A stretch of 6,620 nucleotides of DNA from Sulfurospirillum sp. UBA6790 (GCA_002452855.1 DKFS01000077.1:1-6620), one strand, 5' to 3'. Shown: positions 1-5,721, counted from the stretch's first letter. The notes: generated by a model from the sequence alone, not told the origin. Numbers and translations are program-made.

Positions 1-41
1 TTCTCTTTCCAAGGTCTTACATTAGAACAAAAAGCTATTGA
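1..41 (+). other. Window edge that does not continue carB in frame
   Basis: The carB reading frame is open from 42 rightward, but reading leftward it meets TGA at 39-41. CarB proteins carry an HAS-(about 12 residues)-NCNPETVSTDYD stretch here. Frame 1 at 1-18 reads FSFQGL, which could be the part just after HAS, while the recognisable CNPETV begins in frame 3 at 51. The distance from base 1 to that Cys codon is 50 nt, about 8 nt more than the spacing I recall for E. coli CarB, so the two parts are out of phase. This fits a frameshift, a base-calling or assembly error near a contig end, or a joint to unrelated DNA. The sequence alone does not decide between them. Confidence 0.5.
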
Positions 42-1514
42 TTTATCATCTGCAACCCTGAAACCGTTTCGACAGACTATGATACGAGTGATATTCTCTA
101 TTTTGAACCAATTGATTTTGAACACGTTAGAAGTGTGGTCGAAAAAGAGAATCCCGATGGCATTATTGTCCATTTTGGCGGACAAACACCGTTAAAACTT
201 GCGAAACGTTTGACAGTTATCGGCGCTAAAATTATTGGTACAACAGCACGTGTTATCGATATGGCGGAAGATAGAGAAAAATTTTCAAAATTTATTACAG
301 AAAACAACATCAAACAACCTAACAATGCAACCGCAACAAGCGAGGAAGAAGCGATAGAAAGAGCAAAAGAAATTGGCTATCCTGTTTTAGTGCGTCCAAG
401 CTATGTTTTAGGTGGGCGTGCAATGCGCATTGTTTATAATGAAAGTGAACTCAGAACATATATGAACGAAGCGGTGAGCGTAAGCCACAATTCACCTGTT
501 CTGATCGACCAATTTTTAGACCGCGCTATTGAGGTAGATGTCGATGCGATTTGTGATGGTAAAGACGTTTACATCGGTGGCATTATGCAACACATTGAAG
601 AAGCGGGTATTCATAGTGGCGATAGCGCATGTTCGTTACCTTCTATTAGTCTAAGTGATGCCATTATCGCTAAAATCGAAAAACAGACACAACAAATCGC
701 ACTTAATTTAGGCGTTGTAGGACTTATGAATATTCAATACGCGATTTATCAAGACGATGTGTATATGATTGAAGTCAATCCACGTGCTAGCCGTACCGTA
801 CCATTTGTCAGTAAAGCGACAGGTGTACCAATGGCAAAAGTAGCCACACGCGTTATGTTCCAAGGCAATTTAAGAGAAGCGCTGAAATTTTACGATAAAT
901 TCAATATGGTCACCGAAGTGAATGGGTTATTAAAACCTAAAAAATTGAACCATGTTGCCGTAAAAGAAGCAGTATTTCCATTCAATAAACTCCAAGGAGC
1001 TGATCTCATTTTAGGACCTGAAATGAAATCAACGGGTGAAGTTATGGGTATCAGTAAAAATTTCCCGGCATCGTTTGCAAAAAGTCAAATTGCATCGGCT
1101 AATATCTTGCCAAAAAGTGGTGCCGTATTTATTTCTTTGGTTGATATTGATAAAAGTTATGCCAAAGAGATAGGTACGAAATTTGAAGCACTTGGTTTTA
1201 AAGTGGTTGCAACAGGCGGAACGCACAAAGCCTTACGTGACGCGGGTGTTGATGCTGAATTTGTATATAAAATCTCTGAAGGCAGACCAAATATCGAAGA
1301 TAAACTTAAAAACGGAGACATTTCTCTGGTGATTAATACCAGCGATGCAAAATCGAGCAAAGACGACGCCAAGAAAATTCGTCAAGCGGTTCTTCGTTTT
1401 AAAATTCCATACTTTACAACTGTTGCCGCCGCAGCCGCAGCAACCACAGCGATAGAGTACATTCAAGATAAAAGTGCGCTTGAGCCACGCGCTTTACAAG
1501 ATTATCTTAACTAA
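42..1514 (+). CDS. carB: Carbamoyl-phosphate synthase large subunit, C-terminal half (5'-partial)
   Basis: CarB makes carbamoyl phosphate from bicarbonate, ATP and ammonia delivered by CarA, feeding pyrimidine and arginine synthesis in the cytoplasm. The full protein is about 1,080 residues; about 490 are visible here, covering the second ATP-grasp half and the allosteric domain. Recognisable segments are CNPETVSTDYDTSD (51-92), GGQTPLKLAKRL (177-212), the ATP-grasp segment RPSYVLGGRAM (393-425), EVDVDAICDG (531-560), HSGDSACSLP (612-641), the metal/ATP-binding stretch EVNPRASRT (771-797) and GPEMKSTGEVMG (1014-1049). The MGS-like regulatory domain spans about 1116-1485, with ATGGT (1212-1226) and EGRPNIEDKLKNG (1278-1316). 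Many gene callers would start at GTG 135, but homology clearly extends upstream to 51, so that is not the true start. The first two-thirds of the gene lies outside the window or is disrupted at its edge. Confidence 0.96.
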   Translation, partial: FIICNPETVSTDYDTSDILYFEPIDFEHVRSVVEKENPDGIIVHFGGQTPLKLAKRLTVIGAKIIGTTARVIDMAEDREKFSKFITENNIKQPNNATATSEEEAIERAKEIGYPVLVRPSYVLGGRAMRIVYNESELRTYMNEAVSVSHNSPVLIDQFLDRAIEVDVDAICDGKDVYIGGIMQHIEEAGIHSGDSACSLPSISLSDAIIAKIEKQTQQIALNLGVVGLMNIQYAIYQDDVYMIEVNPRASRTVPFVSKATGVPMAKVATRVMFQGNLREALKFYDKFNMVTEVNGLLKPKKLNHVAVKEAVFPFNKLQGADLILGPEMKSTGEVMGISKNFPASFAKSQIASANILPKSGAVFISLVDIDKSYAKEIGTKFEALGFKVVATGGTHKALRDAGVDAEFVYKISEGRPNIEDKLKNGDISLVINTSDAKSSKDDAKKIRQAVLRFKIPYFTTVAAAAAATTAIEYIQDKSALEPRALQDYLN

Positions 1515-1518
1515 AACC

Positions 1519-1959
1519 ATGAACCCCGACCTTGTTTATTTAGCTCAAACAGAAACAACGGCGGGGTTTCTCTCTCAAAACGCAGAAGCCCTCGTAAAAA
1601 CAAAAAATCGCCCTAGTAGCAAATCATTTTTAATGAGCGTTGATTCTCTCAAAACATTGCAGACATTTACACGTGTTCCTAAAGCCCATAAATCATTGAT
1701 TCGAAGAGCTAAAAAAACCACATTTGCTTATCCGTGCGGACTAGCCATTCGCGTGATCCAAGATGAAGCACATTTAGAATTTTTACATAAACTTAGGTGG
1801 AGTTATTCCACCTCTTCTAACGCCAGTGGAAAGAGTTTTGATGAGACGTTTGCCCGTGAAAAAGCCGATGTCATTGTTTTTACATGTAAAGGGTTTTTTG
1901 AATCCAAACCTTCTTCCATCTTCAAACTTGGTAAACAAAAAATGAGGAAATTACGGTAA
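1519..1959 (+). CDS. Short Sua5/YciO/YrdC-family protein, probable threonylcarbamoyl-AMP synthase
   Basis: Family members (TsaC/YrdC, Sua5) make threonylcarbamoyl-AMP from threonine, bicarbonate and ATP, the first step of t6A modification at tRNA position 37. Family hallmarks appear in order across 146 residues: TETTAGF (11-17, for the usual TETVYGL), KNRPSSKSF (29-37, for KGRP..KPL), a YPCGLAIRV core strand (71-79), STSSNASG (97-104, for STSANLSG), ADVIV (116-120) and SSIFKL (132-137). It is shorter than E. coli TsaC (about 190 residues), with the region between the KRP-like and core segments reduced, so activity is inferred. ATG 1519 lies 4 nt after the carB stop. An in-frame GTG at 1474 would overlap carB by 41 nt and adds residues without family similarity. 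No strong Shine-Dalgarno is visible, so translation may be coupled to carB. The stop overlaps the next gene's start. Confidence 0.82.
   Translation: MNPDLVYLAQTETTAGFLSQNAEALVKTKNRPSSKSFLMSVDSLKTLQTFTRVPKAHKSLIRRAKKTTFAYPCGLAIRVIQDEAHLEFLHKLRWSYSTSSNASGKSFDETFAREKADVIVFTCKGFFESKPSSIFKLGKQKMRKLR
1795..1813 (+). repeat. Perfect 7-bp hairpin inside the Sua5-like gene
   Basis: AGGTGGA (1795-1801) and TCCACCT (1807-1813) are exact reverse complements around a 5-nt GTTAT loop. It is the most stable short hairpin I noticed in this coding block. It lies in the codons for RWSYSTS, just before the STSSNASG motif, and no T-run follows, so it does not look like a terminator. It may be coincidental codon choice. 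Confidence 0.4.
1879..1890. repeat. TTTACATGTAAA palindrome, copy 1 (inside the Sua5-like gene)
   Basis: This perfect 12-bp palindrome shares the core TTACATGTAA with two others at 2594-2609 and 3407-3416. It lies inside the Sua5-like coding sequence, over codons for FTCK, so in this copy coding constraint could account for it. Two T bases extend it on the left, matching the T-rich flank of the second copy. Confidence 0.5.
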
Positions 1960-2582
1960 TGAATCTACACAAACTTAAAAATGCGGAAGACTATTTTTTT
2001 GAACTTTACCCTGATGGATTTGAAGACGTGGGACTTTTGCCCATCATCAAACGTCACAATACCGCCAAAATCGGTGAGCAAGTACGTGAGATGTTTGCCA
2101 AAGAGAATTTCTCACAGCCTGAGCTTATCTGTGAAAACTTTGCCAAAATCGTCTCAAAATCAACCCTTATCTCCCTTTTTGAAAAACCAAAAGTACGCGA
2201 TATGATGAAAGAGATGCGTATGGAACGAAGAGATATGTTCTCCATTGGCCTGTACGAAATGCTGTATGGCAACCAAAAAGAGGGTTTTGAAATCGTGGTC
2301 GAGATACTCTCATATTATACATTAGCAAAATGGTCACTTGTAACACTCATTCCTTATTATTTTTACAGAGACAAAGAGTTTTTCGTTAAACCTATGACCA
2401 CAAAAAACGTCATCGCTTTTTTTGAGATAGAAGGTTTAGTGTATAAACCACGCCCTAGTTATGAATTTTATGTGCAGTACACAAACGTCCTCAAAGAGAT
2501 GAAAAAAAAAGTTAGCAAAAAAATAAGTCCTCATGATAATGCAGGATTTACGGGTTTTTTAATGATAGCGATGGAAGAATAA
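1959..2582 (+). CDS. Hypothetical protein, 207 residues, downstream of the Sua5-like gene
   Basis: I do not recognise this family. The start ATG shares its A with the upstream TAA (TAATG), and a purine-rich GAGGAAA at 1944-1950 precedes it, so it is very likely translated and coupled to the Sua5-like gene. The protein is soluble-looking, with no signal peptide, lipobox or clear transmembrane segment. It appears mostly helical and rich in charged and aromatic residues: a Lys/Arg/Met-rich stretch around 74-95 (KPKVRDMMKEMRMERRD), a Tyr/Phe-rich stretch around 117-147 (EILSYYTLAKW, PYYFYRDKEFF), then a basic KEMKKKVSKK segment near 179-188. No catalytic motif is apparent. Its operon position after carB and the Sua5-like gene could hint at tRNA modification or a linked housekeeping role, but that is only guilt by association. 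Confidence 0.85.
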   Translation: MNLHKLKNAEDYFFELYPDGFEDVGLLPIIKRHNTAKIGEQVREMFAKENFSQPELICENFAKIVSKSTLISLFEKPKVRDMMKEMRMERRDMFSIGLYEMLYGNQKEGFEIVVEILSYYTLAKWSLVTLIPYYFYRDKEFFVKPMTTKNVIAFFEIEGLVYKPRPSYEFYVQYTNVLKEMKKKVSKKISPHDNAGFTGFLMIAMEE

Positions 2583-2593
2583 ATAAGTTTTTC

Positions 2594-2609
2594 TTTTTAC
2601 ATGTAAAAA
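2594..2609. repeat. 16-bp perfect palindrome TTTTTACATGTAAAAA, copy 2
   Basis: The palindrome begins 12 nt after the stop of the unknown 207-residue gene and is the longest of the three TTACATGTAA-containing copies. As RNA it could form only a weak A-T stem with a CATG loop, so it is a poor classical terminator. A dimeric protein-binding site is a more natural reading of a perfect DNA palindrome. The 200-bp gap 2583-2782 also contains a small inverted repeat and the likely promoter of the YSC84-like gene. Confidence 0.65.
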
Positions 2610-2691
2610 TCTTTGAAGTGACTCCTTGCAATTATAAAAGAGAAAATTTTACACAACCCGCTTATTATCTGCATATCTCCTGATTGCTTTA

Positions 2692-2706
2692 CTATCAAGA
2701 TGATAG
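2692..2706. promoter_or_regulatory. Inverted repeat CTATCA-AGA-TGATAG, possible operator
   Basis: Two exact 6-bp arms, CTATCA (2692-2697) and TGATAG (2701-2706), are separated by 3 nt. It lies about 30 bp upstream of the proposed -10 of the YSC84-like gene, at a suitable distance for an activator or repressor dimer. There is no T-run, so it is not a terminator. Short arms like these can arise by chance. Confidence 0.3.
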
Positions 2707-2734
2707 ATTCAAACACCTATTTGAGCAAATATGC

Positions 2735-2742
2735 TATACAAT
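2735..2742 (+). promoter_or_regulatory. Putative -10 element for the YSC84-like gene
   Basis: TATACAAT provides overlapping matches to a -10 hexamer (TATACA or TACAAT). It would start transcription near 2749, giving a leader of about 34 nt that contains the AAGGAG ribosome site at 2772-2777. No good -35 is present, which is usual for Campylobacterota vegetative promoters. A second AT-rich candidate, TATAAA at 2633-2638, lies further upstream with a poorly spaced TTGAAG. Confidence 0.42.
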
Positions 2743-2782
2743 GATGGTGAAGATGTAAAGAGAAAATAAAAAAGGAGCAAAG

Positions 2783-3334
2783 ATGAAAGTAGTGAAAATT
2801 TTACTGTGTCTGTTTCTGTGTGTTTCTTTGTCGTATGCGGAGTCTGTCTCTGAGAAACGAAAATCTATCAACACGGATAGTCAAGAGACGCTTAGCATGC
2901 TCTATAAAGCGTATCCAAGCTCAAAAAATGGCATTAAACAAGCGTATGGTTACGCGACGTTTAGCAATATAGGGGTCAATCTTATTTTCCTTTCCGCCGA
3001 AGGTGGAAGTGGCGTTGCGGTCAATAACAAAACAGGCAAAAAAACCTACATGAAGATGGCATCAGGTGGCGTAGGTATCGGTTTAGGTGTTAAAGATTTT
3101 CGAGCCATTTTTGTTTTTGAGAATAAAGAGGTTATGGATTCCTTTGTCAATAGTGGCTGGGAAGCCAATGCACAAGCAGACGCCGCTGCAAAATCAGATA
3201 AAAAAGGCGGTGCATTTGAAGGAGCCGTGACCGTTCAACCAGGACTGAGACTCTACAAGCTCACAAAAAATGGGTTAGCACTTCAAGCAACCATCCAAGG
3301 TACTAAATACTGGAAAGATGATGATTTGAATTAA
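2783..3334 (+). CDS. Secreted YSC84/SYLF-domain protein (lipid-binding family)
   Basis: The SYLF/YSC84 family is linked to phosphoinositide and membrane binding in eukaryotes; bacterial members are exported proteins of poorly known role. The 183-residue product starts with a clear Sec signal peptide (Lys near the N-terminus, hydrophobic ILLCLFLCVSL, likely cleavage after SYA at residue 19), which places it in the periplasm or beyond. The domain covers about residues 35-178: AYGYATFSNIGVN (54-66), GGSGVAVNN (74-82), GGVGIGLGVKDFRAIFVFEN (95-114), a small-residue/Ala segment (127-138), and a C-terminal GLRLYKL..GLALQATIQGT strand region (154-174). There is no lipobox cysteine at the cleavage site. 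AAGGAG at 2772-2777 sits 5 nt before ATG, a strong ribosome site that supports this start. It appears monocistronic, with its own upstream gap and a convergent neighbour. The domain assignment is solid; the cellular role is unknown. Confidence 0.88.
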   Translation: MKVVKILLCLFLCVSLSYAESVSEKRKSINTDSQETLSMLYKAYPSSKNGIKQAYGYATFSNIGVNLIFLSAEGGSGVAVNNKTGKKTYMKMASGGVGIGLGVKDFRAIFVFENKEVMDSFVNSGWEANAQADAAAKSDKKGGAFEGAVTVQPGLRLYKLTKNGLALQATIQGTKYWKDDDLN

Positions 3335-3351
3335 AAATTCTAAGGTCTTAA

Positions 3352-3398
3352 GGCATTCTATAGCGATTTGAAAAGCTATGCTTATCACTATAGATGCC
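3352..3398. terminator. Long imperfect inverted repeat between convergent genes, candidate bidirectional terminator
   Basis: GGCATTCTATAG (3352-3363) pairs with CTATAGATGCC (3388-3398) over 11 bp with a single bulged T. The 24-nt loop holds a nested AAGC-TAT-GCTT hairpin (3373-3383). It lies between the stops of the YSC84-like gene (3334) and the minus-strand lipoprotein gene (3439), where a shared terminator is expected. Neither strand has an immediate uninterrupted T-run after the stem, so intrinsic termination would be weak. A structured 3' end, a small RNA or a remnant of a mobile repeat are alternatives. Confidence 0.45.
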
Positions 3399-3406
3399 AA
3401 AAGATT

Positions 3407-3416
3407 TTACATGTAA
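3407..3416. repeat. TTACATGTAA palindrome, copy 3 (convergent gap)
   Basis: This is the third copy of the core, with two further T bases on the left (3405-3406). It lies 9 bp after the long inverted repeat and 23 bp before the end of the lipoprotein gene. Like copy 2 it is intergenic and close to a gene's 3' end. The 104-bp gap 3335-3438 holds only this, the long inverted repeat and a short TAAG-GT-CTTA repeat at 3341-3350. Confidence 0.55.
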
Positions 3417-3438
3417 CTCTACTGGCTTCTGTCTTTAG

Positions 3439-4239
3439 TTACTTCGTACTTTTATCTGTCACAATATCAAGCGTAATTTTTGAGTTTTGCAATGCATCAA
3501 TTTCAAATTCTGGGTGATAGAGCGTATTACACTCTTCGTTGGATTTTAGCGTTTGCGCGTCACAAGGCTTATAGCGATACGCTTTATCTTCAATATCCAT
3601 CAAACAGAGAAAATGGGGAGTTTTAGCATTTTTACTTCCTGCGGCGATGCACTTAAATTGTGTTGTGTCTGCAATGCGAAAATAGTATTTATTGGAGCGA
3701 TAAGAAGAAGGAATACTGTACGTTTGGCTCCAAATTGGCAAAAGTGTGCCTGCATCATATTTGTTGCCATTATAGATTGGGTGCGCCCAATTTCCCGTTT
3801 TCCCTTGAATGAAAGAGGGGTAAGAACCTAAAATGGGAAAACGGTTGTAGGCATCTGGTATGGACGTTTTTTTGATATTTAAGTTTAATGACGTAAATTT
3901 AAAAGCACAGATATCATCTTTAGGTGGTGTAACATTAATATAAATTCTTTGAATATACGACTCTTTTTTAATGATAAACTTTTCGACTTTTGTAACAGGT
4001 ACAAAGGTATCACCTTGCTTTTTGACACAGTGCTCATCTGTGCTTGTTGCGATATAAGTTAGAATGAATTCAGCAGATAATGCAGGGTCTTTTGTACCTG
4101 AGAATATATAAAGAACTTGATTTTTTGATAGATCATCAGAAGCGTTGTCTGCATTGTCAAATGTTTTTTCTGTATTATGTTGTGCGCACCCGCTTAGAAA
4201 AAGCAACAACGTGAATAAAACCGCTTTCGTAAAATTCAT
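3439..4239 (-). CDS. Putative lipoprotein of unknown function with six conserved-looking cysteines
   Basis: I do not recognise this family. The 266-residue product begins with a short basic N-terminus, a hydrophobic core and the lipobox L15-S16-G17-C18, so it should be lipid-anchored. Ala at +2 rather than Asp favours sorting to the outer membrane, if the E. coli rule holds. An Asn/Asp/Ser-rich linker (21-40) is followed by a globular region with beta-strand-like segments. The mature part has six more cysteines (71, 111, 197, 212, 226, 237), an even number compatible with three disulfides. A Tyr/Pro/Gly-rich middle (130-187, with GSYPSF, NWAHPIYNGN and LLPIWSQTYSIPSSY) might be a binding face. 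AAGGTGG at 4246-4252 precedes ATG by 6 nt and supports the start. It lies 34 bp after the TcdA-like gene on the same strand, so it may be read through from surE. Confidence 0.83.
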   Translation of the reverse strand: MNFTKAVLFTLLLFLSGCAQHNTEKTFDNADNASDDLSKNQVLYIFSGTKDPALSAEFILTYIATSTDEHCVKKQGDTFVPVTKVEKFIIKKESYIQRIYINVTPPKDDICAFKFTSLNLNIKKTSIPDAYNRFPILGSYPSFIQGKTGNWAHPIYNGNKYDAGTLLPIWSQTYSIPSSYRSNKYYFRIADTTQFKCIAAGSKNAKTPHFLCLMDIEDKAYRYKPCDAQTLKSNEECNTLYHPEFEIDALQNSKITLDIVTDKSTK

Positions 4240-4273
4240 CTCAAACCACCTTTTATCATAATCGTATAATGCA

Positions 4274-4918
4274 TTAAAGTCTGTGTGTCAATGTGCGAAT
4301 GGCAAGGGAAGCTAAAGTGAATCCAAAGGTTCCTGTGACGCACATCAAACTTCCTAAGTCTTTGCAGTTGGGTTCTTCATCCGAAAAAACAGTCAGAAAA
4401 TCTTTGTTAAATCCGCTCTTTTTGAGTTCATAACGAAATTTTTTTGCTAAAGCATCGCCGTGAGTTTTCCATACGGAGCAGTAACGAACACGTGTTGGGT
4501 CGATTTTTTTAGCCCCACCGCTTGAACTAATCAGTTTTTCACTGGCACAATGTGCGATGGCCACTTTGGATGGCATATCATCAATAGCATCAATGACTAA
4601 ATCATAGGGTGTAAAGTCAAACGCTTCAATCCACGCAGGCGTTACTTTTTGCTCAATAGGTGTTACCGTTGGATAAAGCGTTTTCATACGCTTTACTTTC
4701 ACTTCTCCCACAGCTTCACTTCCTAGTTGTCGGTTTTGATTGGTGATATCATAGCAATCAAAATCAACGATGGTAATGTCATTGACGCCTGAGCGAAAAA
4801 GTGCATCTAAACAGACACTGCCAACGCCGCCAACACCAAAAAGCAAAACTTTCGCTTTTTGAAGTGTTTCAAAATCCTCACCTAAAATTTTTCTAACGCG
4901 TGAGTAACGATCATCCAT
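4274..4918 (-). CDS. tcdA: ThiF/E1-like protein, probable tRNA threonylcarbamoyladenosine dehydratase (TcdA/CsdL-like)
   Basis: TcdA uses ATP to dehydrate t6A37 in tRNA to its cyclic form, ct6A. The 214-residue protein has the E1-like adenylation fold: nucleotide loop GVGGVG (28-33), VDFD (51-54), N62-R63-Q64, and DAIDD (110-114) after the second half of the Rossmann core. The segments that point to TcdA rather than MoeB/ThiF are GGAKKIDPTRV (134-144), the following DALAKKFRYELKK (155-167), VFSDEEP (177-183) and the C-terminal VTGTFGF (194-200). It is shorter than E. coli TcdA (about 268 residues), mainly from a contracted stretch between VFS and the last helix and a short C-terminus. No MoeB/UBA-type CXXC zinc pairs are seen. 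The ATG overlaps the surE stop in ATGGATGA, implying translational coupling. CsdA/CsdE, which aid TcdA in E. coli, are not visible here. Confidence 0.85.
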   Translation of the reverse strand: MDDRYSRVRKILGEDFETLQKAKVLLFGVGGVGSVCLDALFRSGVNDITIVDFDCYDITNQNRQLGSEAVGEVKVKRMKTLYPTVTPIEQKVTPAWIEAFDFTPYDLVIDAIDDMPSKVAIAHCASEKLISSSGGAKKIDPTRVRYCSVWKTHGDALAKKFRYELKKSGFNKDFLTVFSDEEPNCKDLGSLMCVTGTFGFTLASLAIRTLTHRL

Positions 4919-5699
4919 TTTGCATCCATTTATCTAAATTATCTAGTTCTTCGTGGGCGGTCATATCAAGTTTGATAGGCGTGATAGAGATATATCCCTC
5001 ATCAATCGCGCTGAGGTCACAATCTGCTTTTGCGCCTTTTTTCCACTCTAGCGTATGTACGCCAAGCCAATAATACTCTTCACCCCGTGGGTTTCGATGT
5101 AAATGTGCGTCATTTCCATACATGCGATACCCTGCACGCGTGATTTTATAGCCTTTACATTCATTGGGTTTTAAAGGCGGAATATTGACATTTAAAAAGC
5201 GGCGTTCTGCCAAAGGAAAAGAGCCTTCTAATATCTTTTTAGCAAGCATATAAATTGTTTGTTCTGCTAAATCGTATCCATGATTTTCAATATTTTGAGG
5301 GCTTCCAACATAGACTTGGGAAATTGCGATAGCAGGAACGCCATGCAAAGCTGCTTCCATAGCCGCACTAGCCGTACCGCTGTAAGTAATGTCTTCTCCG
5401 AGGTTTGAGCCTTTATTGATACCACTGACCACTAAGTCAGGTTTTGAGTCTCCTTCAAAAAGAGCGTTAAGTGACAGATAGATACAATCAGTAGGCGTGC
5501 CATCATCGAGTTTGAAAAAATCATCTTCAAGGCAGATAAAGCGAAGCGGACGTGTCAAGGTGAGTGAATGCCCACAAGCAGATTTTTCCGTTGTTGGGGC
5601 GACAATGGTGACATGTCCTAGTGGACGAAGTGCGCGTGCGAGGGCGTGAAGACCCGGACTTTCAAAGCCGTCATCGTTGGTAATTAAAATGCGTTTCAT
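4911..5699 (-). CDS. surE: 5'/3'-nucleotidase SurE
   Basis: SurE is a cytoplasmic divalent-metal phosphatase that removes phosphate from nucleoside 5'- and 3'-monophosphates and, in some species, short polyphosphate. It is often linked to stationary-phase survival. The 262-residue length is typical. Signature residues are all present: ITNDDG (6-11, metal ligands D9 and D10), APTTEKSACGHSLT (34-47, metal-binding S40), GTPTDC (67-72), SGINKGSNLGEDITYSGT (92-109, with metal ligand N95) and the following SAAMEA helix. A RAGYRMYGND region (188-197) and EGYISITPI (234-242) complete the fold. An AGG lies about 8 nt upstream of ATG, and TATAAT at 5727-5722 gives a promoter. The stop is shared with the TcdA-like start, making surE the first gene of a minus-strand unit. 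The gene looks intact. Confidence 0.97.
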   Translation of the reverse strand: MKRILITNDDGFESPGLHALARALRPLGHVTIVAPTTEKSACGHSLTLTRPLRFICLEDDFFKLDDGTPTDCIYLSLNALFEGDSKPDLVVSGINKGSNLGEDITYSGTASAAMEAALHGVPAIAISQVYVGSPQNIENHGYDLAEQTIYMLAKKILEGSFPLAERRFLNVNIPPLKPNECKGYKITRAGYRMYGNDAHLHRNPRGEEYYWLGVHTLEWKKGAKADCDLSAIDEGYISITPIKLDMTAHEELDNLDKWMQNG

Positions 5700-5721
5700 A
5701 AGGTAACCTAATTTTTGAATA

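Noticed and set aside
1425..1452. Run of alanine codons near the end of carB (residues AAAAAA)
   Set aside because: It lies in the C-terminal MGS-domain helix, where CarB proteins are commonly Ala-rich; the codons vary, so it is not a simple repeat expansion.
1029..1466. Minus-strand open frames opposite carB (65-77 codons)
   Set aside because: They lie antisense to strongly conserved CarB and its MGS domain, lack ribosome sites and resemble no protein; they are shadows.
1474..1518. GTG at 1474 as an upstream start of the Sua5-like gene
   Set aside because: It would overlap carB by 41 nt and add 15 residues with no family similarity; ATG 1519 places the TET motif at the usual distance from the N-terminus.
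1981..2272. Alternative frames within the unknown 207-residue gene, on both strands
   Set aside because: They are contained in a longer frame that has a coupled start and a plausible ribosome site; there is no independent support.
11..3350. Shared 9-mer AAGGTCTTA at 11-19 and 3342-3350
   Set aside because: It has only two copies with no shared flanking sequence; it could be chance and gives no evidence of a repeat or attachment site.
3553..3831. 92-codon plus-strand frame inside the lipoprotein gene
   Set aside because: It is antisense to a gene with a signal peptide, lipobox and ribosome site; its Ile/Arg/Cys-rich composition is typical of a shadow frame.
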